Assembly: GCF_036226765.1 (NCBI RefSeq)
Contig: NZ_CP109017.1
Location: forward strand, 7,519,197-7,583,196
DNA length: 64,000 bases
Direction of reading: 5' to 3'
Source of the DNA: Streptomyces sp. NBC_00670
GTDB taxonomy: Bacteria > Actinomycetota > Actinomycetes > Streptomycetales > Streptomycetaceae
A program made the position numbers and the translations under genes. Below are positions 59,247-64,000 of the stretch, in pieces; the stretch's first letter is position 1; each line of letters begins with the position of its first letter. The notes beneath the pieces were generated by a model. That model ran no database searches. It had not been told where the DNA came from and saw only the letters and a program-made list of their open reading frames with translations.

Positions 59247-62200
59247 TGGCCGAGGACGGCCCGCAGATCGTGGTCTGCGAGGGCGGCGCTGGCCTGGGTA
59301 AGTCAGCGGTCGTCACCGACGTCCTGGTCCGGCTGGCCGAGCAGGGATGGCCGACGGCCGCGGTCCGGATGGACGGCGCCGACGCGAGCGTGCAGACGGC
59401 CAAGGATCTGGGGACCAGGATGACCCTGCCGGACTCGCCGGCGGTGCTGCTGGCCGGGGTCGCGGACGAAGCGCCAGCGCTGTTGGTGATTGACCAGCTG
59501 GACGCGGTCAGCACCTACAACGGCAGGATGTCGGACGCCTACGAGGCCGTGGAAGACGTACTTGCGCAGCTGGTCATCGCTCCGAACGTCAAGGTGCTCC
59601 TTGTAGCGCGCACCGTTGATATCGATAACGACCGGAGGCTGTCCCGTCTGGTCGCAGACCCCGCTCGGGCAGTCCGGTTCCCCCTCAGCGTCCTGGACCT
59701 GGAACAGGTGCGGGCTGTCCTGTCCGCCAACGGGACGGATCCCGACAGCCTGGGGCTGGTGACGCTGGAGTTGCTGCGAACTCCGTTGCACCTGTCGATC
59801 TTCAGCCGGCTGTCGCTCTCCGCACGGGCCGCTTCGTATCGGACTTTGCAGGAGCTGTACGCGCGCTACACCGATGAACGGCGCGAGGAGATCGAGCGAC
59901 AGGCCACCGCGCTGGACTGGCGGGGGATCACGGGCACGCTGTGCGCGTCCATGAGCGAACGGGAAACGCTCCAGGCACCCATGGCTCTCCTCGACGGTTT
60001 CGCCCGCCAGCACATCAAGGTGCTCGAATCGCACGGTGTGCTGGTGCGCGACGGGGAACAGATCGGGTTCTTCCACGATACGTACTTCGATTTCCTCTTC
60101 GCCCGGTCCTTCATCTCTGCCGGAGAGGACATCCACGATTTCCTGGCCAATTCAGGTCAGTATCTGTTCCGTCGCGCTCAGACCCGGCAGATCCTCGAAC
60201 ACCTTGCTGGCACAGACCCTGAACGCTTCCGCGCCACAGTGGCCCGGCTCCTAGGCTCCGACCGGATCCGCCTGCACCTGCATGATGTGATCATCACGGT
60301 CCTTGGGCAGCTCGATGCCGCGCTGCCTGACTGGAAGGCCGTCGAACCGGTCGCTTGGGGTCAGGCTCCTGTGGCGGGCAAGGTACGAGGTCTGCTCGCC
60401 CTGCCGCAGTGGTTCGACGCCGCCGACCACGATCAGAGGTGGGAACGCTGGCTAAGCACGCCGCAGAGGGCCGATGCTGCCTTCCCTGAACTGCTGGCCG
60501 TTGCGCGCCACCGACCCGAGCGTGTTGCGGAGCTTGTGCGACCTTACGTGGGCACCACGCCACAGTGGGGACAGCGGCTTCTGCGGCTGATTGAGTGGGC
60601 GCTCACACCCGGCCTTATCGACCTCGCCGTCGACCTGATCGAGAGCGGACATGCGGACGAGGCGCGTGGACCCATCGCGGTGAACAGTGACTTCTGGTCA
60701 CTCCTCTACGGCTTGGCCGAGACCGCTCCCGCTCCCGCTGCGCGTCTTGTAGGTGCCTATCTGCGGCGTCACCTTGCCCGAGCACTCGCCGATGGCTCCG
60801 GTGACCCCTTCGAATCCGGGCACTTGTCAACGCATTCGCAGGTTGCCGACACGGTCCTCTCCCGCATCGCGGAGGCCGAACCGGAAGCCTACGTCAGCCA
60901 GGTCCTGCCCTTTGTCATCGACGTGGCTACGGCAGGCAGCACGGGGCGCACCGACGCCTACGCCCCCAGCGGCCGTTGGGCTCACCGCCTTGTGGGCGGC
61001 CACGGCGTCGACGCTGCAATGCTGACCGCCCTCGACACAGCACTGCGCTCCCTGGCTGCCAACTCCCCGGCCGCCGCAGCGGGCGCCTTGCAGCAACTGA
61101 CTCCCTCACCGGTTCAAGAGCTGCGCTTCCTCACCTGCCGTGTCTACGCCGTCATGAACCAGGCAGACGAAGCGATCGCCTGGCTCCTGAGCGATGAACG
61201 CAATCTGCGCCTGGGCTGGCTGAGCAGCGCGCGCTGGGCCTCGCGTGAACTCATCGAGGCAACCACGCCCCACTGCAGTGACGAGACGTTGGAACGTCTG
61301 ACCGCGAAGCTGCTCGACTTCTACCCGGCGTGGGAACACCGACGGCAGAAGGGGCAGCGCAGCGCCTGGGGCTGGAGCCAGTACGAGTTGCTGTCGGCGA
61401 TCTGTCCCTCGCGCCGTAGTGCCGCCGGACGCCGCCGACTCGACGAATGGGAACGCAAGTTCCCTGGCCAGATCCCGTCGCCACCGACACCAATCCAGAC
61501 TGGGTTCGTCGGCTCGCCGATCAGTGACCATGCGGCCCGGCACATGACCAATGAACAGTGGCACCGAGCCCTGAACAAGTACGCCCAGCCCCAACCCGAA
61601 CGACCCTGGCCTCCTCAAGGGGGCGCTCATGAACTGGCCCAGACGCTGAGCAGCCGCGCGCAACAGGAACCCGAGCGCTTTACCAACTTCGCCTTCACGC
61701 TTGGCCCCGACGCACCGGCCGCCTACCTGTGCGCGATCGTGGAGGCGGTCACGCCTCATCTGGACGCCGACCGCTGGGAGCAGTTGGCTCTCCACACCCA
61801 CCGGACCCTCGGCCCCGCCGCCGCGCCCACAATCTGCCGCGCCCTGCAGTCGGCTCCGCAGAACTTCACTGCTGCTTCGCTGCCAGCCCTCGACAGCTAC
61901 ACCACGGATCCCCACCCCGAGCAGGACATCCGCGACGCCGATGCCGAGGGAACCCGAACGGATCTGCTGACCGCCGGCATGAACGCCACCCGCGGCCAGG
62001 CAGCGCTCACCGTTGCCGCCCTGCTCTTCCACGGCAGTGAGCACCTGCACGCCTTGACGCCCCTAGTCACCCGCCTCGCCAACGACCCCGTGCTCGCTGT
62101 ACGAGTCTGTGCCGCCCAGGCCGCGCTGGCCCTGATGCACCATGATCCTCAGATTGCGCTGGACACCACTGAACAACTCCTGAACCACCAGGACACCAAC

Positions 62201-62869
62201 GTCTACAACGCCACCACCACCCAACGGCTGCTCATCAACACACTGGTCCGTGAACCCTCACGTTTCGCTGCCCACCTCGCCCGGGCCCTCCAAGGGCCGG
62301 GCGATACGGCCGACCTCACTGGCCAGTCCTGGGCTGTTGCCACCATCCAGGGATGCCTCACCCCAGACCTCCCGAACAGCACGCACGAACTCAACGCCCT
62401 AGCCCGCCGTGGGGCGGCAGCAGTCTTCGCCAACAACATCGACCACTACCCGCACCTTGTCCCGCTGTTCAACGACAACGACACTGACGTGCGAAAGAAC
62501 GCCTCCCAGGGCATGCGGCAGGCATTCGACCTGCTTTCTGCGCAAGCCGACGAACTCGTCAGTGCTTTCCTCGATAGCGACGCGTTCCCCGACCACCTCG
62601 AACACCTGGCCTTCGCTCTCTACGACCACACCGGCCCCCTTCCCGCCGTGGCTATTGACGCCTGCGAGCGCATCGTCCAGCACGCGGGCAAAGACCTCGG
62701 CGACCTGAGAACCCACCGAGCAGCGGACGGCCACTACCTGGTCTCGGCGGTCCTCCGCCTCTACCGCCAAAGCCCGAGGTCCCAACGGATCCGATGCCTG
62801 GACATCATCGACAGACTCTCGCAAGCAGGCGCCTACGGGTTGAACGCGGCTTTGGAAAACGAGCGCTGA
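59246..62869 (+). CDS. C-terminal half of split nuclease-STAND NTPase
   Basis: A 1207-codon open frame. Walker A GGAGLGKSA is at 13-21 and Walker B PALLVIDQLD at 77-86, followed by the STAND winged-helix region (HGVLVRDGEQIGFFHDTYFD, then FLFARSFI). From ~280 to the end are helical repeats of the HEAT/ARM kind, expected to bind an invader cue. It joins in frame to the nuclease half. GTG 59246 with AGGA 5 bp upstream, supplied by the IS end, could let this half be made alone. The intact gene resembles Avs-type defence proteins in architecture. Confidence 0.8.
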   Translation: MAEDGPQIVVCEGGAGLGKSAVVTDVLVRLAEQGWPTAAVRMDGADASVQTAKDLGTRMTLPDSPAVLLAGVADEAPALLVIDQLDAVSTYNGRMSDAYEAVEDVLAQLVIAPNVKVLLVARTVDIDNDRRLSRLVADPARAVRFPLSVLDLEQVRAVLSANGTDPDSLGLVTLELLRTPLHLSIFSRLSLSARAASYRTLQELYARYTDERREEIERQATALDWRGITGTLCASMSERETLQAPMALLDGFARQHIKVLESHGVLVRDGEQIGFFHDTYFDFLFARSFISAGEDIHDFLANSGQYLFRRAQTRQILEHLAGTDPERFRATVARLLGSDRIRLHLHDVIITVLGQLDAALPDWKAVEPVAWGQAPVAGKVRGLLALPQWFDAADHDQRWERWLSTPQRADAAFPELLAVARHRPERVAELVRPYVGTTPQWGQRLLRLIEWALTPGLIDLAVDLIESGHADEARGPIAVNSDFWSLLYGLAETAPAPAARLVGAYLRRHLARALADGSGDPFESGHLSTHSQVADTVLSRIAEAEPEAYVSQVLPFVIDVATAGSTGRTDAYAPSGRWAHRLVGGHGVDAAMLTALDTALRSLAANSPAAAAGALQQLTPSPVQELRFLTCRVYAVMNQADEAIAWLLSDERNLRLGWLSSARWASRELIEATTPHCSDETLERLTAKLLDFYPAWEHRRQKGQRSAWGWSQYELLSAICPSRRSAAGRRRLDEWERKFPGQIPSPPTPIQTGFVGSPISDHAARHMTNEQWHRALNKYAQPQPERPWPPQGGAHELAQTLSSRAQQEPERFTNFAFTLGPDAPAAYLCAIVEAVTPHLDADRWEQLALHTHRTLGPAAAPTICRALQSAPQNFTAASLPALDSYTTDPHPEQDIRDADAEGTRTDLLTAGMNATRGQAALTVAALLFHGSEHLHALTPLVTRLANDPVLAVRVCAAQAALALMHHDPQIALDTTEQLLNHQDTNVYNATTTQRLLINTLVREPSRFAAHLARALQGPGDTADLTGQSWAVATIQGCLTPDLPNSTHELNALARRGAAAVFANNIDHYPHLVPLFNDNDTDVRKNASQGMRQAFDLLSAQADELVSAFLDSDAFPDHLEHLAFALYDHTGPLPAVAIDACERIVQHAGKDLGDLRTHRAADGHYLVSAVLRLYRQSPRSQRIRCLDIIDRLSQAGAYGLNAALENER

Positions 62870-62887
62870 CCCGACGAATCCCGATGG

Positions 62888-63081
62888 CGTCCCGCCGAGT
62901 GGTGTAGCCATCCGGACGGCGCCGGTCCGGATGGCCCGTTGGCGGCCGGCGCGGCAACGACCCGCGCCGTCGCGCGAGCCGGTAGGAAGGCATGGACCGC
63001 TCGGCGTCCGGGAGCCAGGCCCATCACCGCTGCGACCTGCGAAGCCGCGAAGGCTGACCGCCTACACCACTCGGCGGGACG
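62888..63081. repeat. Perfect 20-bp inverted repeats flanking ~150 bp
   Basis: CGTCCCGCCGAGTGGTGTAG at 62888-62907 is repeated in reverse complement at 63062-63081. Just outside, TGACCCGA occurs as a direct repeat (62868-62875 and 63082-63089), each followed by AATCCC after 2 or 0 bases. It may be a miniature element or an old junction between the STAND gene and the recombinase. Confidence 0.75.
62907..62935. terminator. Hairpin after the STAND gene
   Basis: GCCATCCGGAC (62907-62917) pairs perfectly with GTCCGGATGGC (62925-62935) over a 7-nt loop, 37 bp past the stop at 62869. Confidence 0.75.
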
Positions 63082-63125
63082 TGACCCGAATCCCTGGCTC
63101 TGGCCTTGCCGAGAATTATCTGAGG

Positions 63126-63161
63126 GAGAGCCAGAGATGAGGGACGTTTGTTCTGGCTCTC
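63126..63161. promoter_or_regulatory. Dyad upstream of the recombinase gene
   Basis: GAGAGCCAGA (63126-63135) pairs with TCTGGCTCTC (63152-63161) over 16 bp, with a further related TGGCTCTGGC at 63095. The set lies 66 bp before the recombinase start and could be an operator or recombinase arm site. Confidence 0.5.
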
Positions 63162-63227
63162 ACCTGCGGGGATGGTGCTGGGCGGAGTGCGGTACGCATC
63201 GCTGGGCCTGGTGGTTGTGTTTGTCAC

Positions 63228-64000
63228 GTGGATGTCGACTTTGTGGCGGAGCGTGCTGTTTCTCCGGTAACCGGTGTGGTGCGGTGGGTGGTGGTCGACG
63301 CCGGTTCGTTCGATCTGCACACCGAGGCGGTGGCGTTCCTGGCTTCGTTGCGGGCGCGGGGGTGTTCGCCGAACACCGAGCGAGCATATGCGGGGCGGGT
63401 CGCTCTGTATTTGAGTTACTGCCGGATGCGGGGGCTGGACTGGCGGACTCCCGGCTTCCTGGATCTGGCCGGGCTGCAGCGGTGGCTGATCGAGACGCCT
63501 GTCCAGCACCGGGCCGACCAGGTGCGGCCCGGTGCTGTCCGTTACCGGTCGCGGGGGACGGCGAACGCGGTCATGACGGTGGTGGGGGAGTTCCTGCGGT
63601 TCGGCGCCGTGCACGGCTGGGTGCCGGCCGCTACGACGGCGTTGCTGTCCCAGCCGAAGTTGCTGCGCTTCACCCCGCCCGGCTTCGATACCGGCGAATC
63701 GGGCCAGCGGCGCCAGGTCGAGGCGGCCGTGTTCCGCTTCAAGGTCACCGAGCCGGGCTATGAGGACCTCAGCGATGAGCAGATCCGCCGGATGATCGCT
63801 GCGGCGCCGAGTGCCCGGGACCGTTTCCTGATCGCGCTGCTGGCGTGTACGGGGCTGCGGATCGGTGAGGCGCTCGGGCTGCACCGCGGCGATATGCATC
63901 TGCTGGCCTCCTCCCGCGTGGTGGGCTGCGGCGTGGAGGGTCCGCACGTGCATGTCCGCCGCCGTATGGACAACCCCAACGGTGTCCTGGCGAAGTCCCG
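63228..64000 (+). CDS. Tyrosine recombinase/integrase, 3' end outside the window
   Basis: 257 codons are present. Residues ~25-120 form the SAM-like core-binding domain (FLASLRARGCSPNTERAYAG and later TANAVMTVVGEFLRFGAVHG). The catalytic domain begins near 175 (LSDEQIRRMIAAAPSARDRF), with the first catalytic Arg in LACTGLRIGEALGLHRGD. The remaining His/Arg/Tyr residues lie beyond base 64000. It resembles Tn554 TnpA-type and phage integrases. GTG 63228 is the likely start. It probably serves the mobile region on its left or one beyond the edge. Confidence 0.85.
   Translation, partial: MDVDFVAERAVSPVTGVVRWVVVDAGSFDLHTEAVAFLASLRARGCSPNTERAYAGRVALYLSYCRMRGLDWRTPGFLDLAGLQRWLIETPVQHRADQVRPGAVRYRSRGTANAVMTVVGEFLRFGAVHGWVPAATTALLSQPKLLRFTPPGFDTGESGQRRQVEAAVFRFKVTEPGYEDLSDEQIRRMIAAAPSARDRFLIALLACTGLRIGEALGLHRGDMHLLASSRVVGCGVEGPHVHVRRRMDNPNGVLAKS

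Noticed and set aside
1..64000. tRNA, rRNA or riboswitch genes
   Set aside because: No cloverleaf, rRNA or known riboswitch core was noticed by eye on either strand; a covariance-model scan was not possible here.

Overview
The window looks like the chromosome of a Streptomyces or close relative. It is very GC-rich with G/C-ending codons, uses GTG starts freely, and is dense in TetR, MerR, AraC, WYL, Lrp and MmyB-type regulators beside short-chain dehydrogenases (SDRs), aldo/keto reductases, a Tat-exported rhamnosidase-like enzyme, actinobacterial IS elements and conflict genes. The many decayed gene pieces (pcaI/pcaJ, LysR, AraC, TetR, IS3, IS30, helicase) point to a plastic accessory region such as a chromosome arm.

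Region 1 (1-38 kb) is a patchwork of small oxidoreductase modules, mostly one enzyme beside one regulator. It opens with truncated beta-ketoadipate CoA-transferase genes fused to a LysR stump. Then come a DUF308 membrane protein, a membrane-anchored molybdopterin oxidoreductase and a lipoprotein; three aldo/keto reductases; SDRs beside MerR, MmyB-type and TetR regulators; a CLC channel; an OYE/F420-reductase-like/quinone-oxidoreductase run opposite a TetR; an FAD monooxygenase lying between 38-bp inverted repeats; a VOC/FMN-reductase/ABM operon beside a double Lrp regulator; a secreted GH78-like enzyme; and isochorismatase, PfpI and chloroperoxidase-type proteins. Several divergent promoters carry clear palindromic operators, and the gene ends often carry strong hairpins.

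Region 2 (38-41.6 kb) is a gene-poor G-rich stretch followed by two abutting insertion sequences: an IS5-family element with a frameshifted transposase, and an IS701-family element flanked by CTAG duplications.

Region 3 (41.6-64 kb) reads as a defence or mobile island. It holds an uncharacterised block (a TIGR02391/Ymh-like protein, a protein with a possible PD-(D/E)xK nuclease site, small unknowns and a protein with a HEPN-like tail), a decayed phage-type gene, a winged-helix protein near iteron-like repeats, an AbrB/RelE-type toxin-antitoxin pair, and a complete ABC three-component (ABC-3C) operon: DUF3732 SMC-like ATPase, middle component, and a nuclease-like effector. These are followed by the stump of a helicase, a HicA-like/HTH pair, a stand-alone Mrr-like nuclease, and a nuclease-STAND NTPase gene of about 1473 codons. 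An IS630-family element has split that gene at a TA dinucleotide; removing the element and one TA restores the frame exactly. A tyrosine recombinase runs off the right edge. I saw no tRNA, rRNA or CRISPR array.
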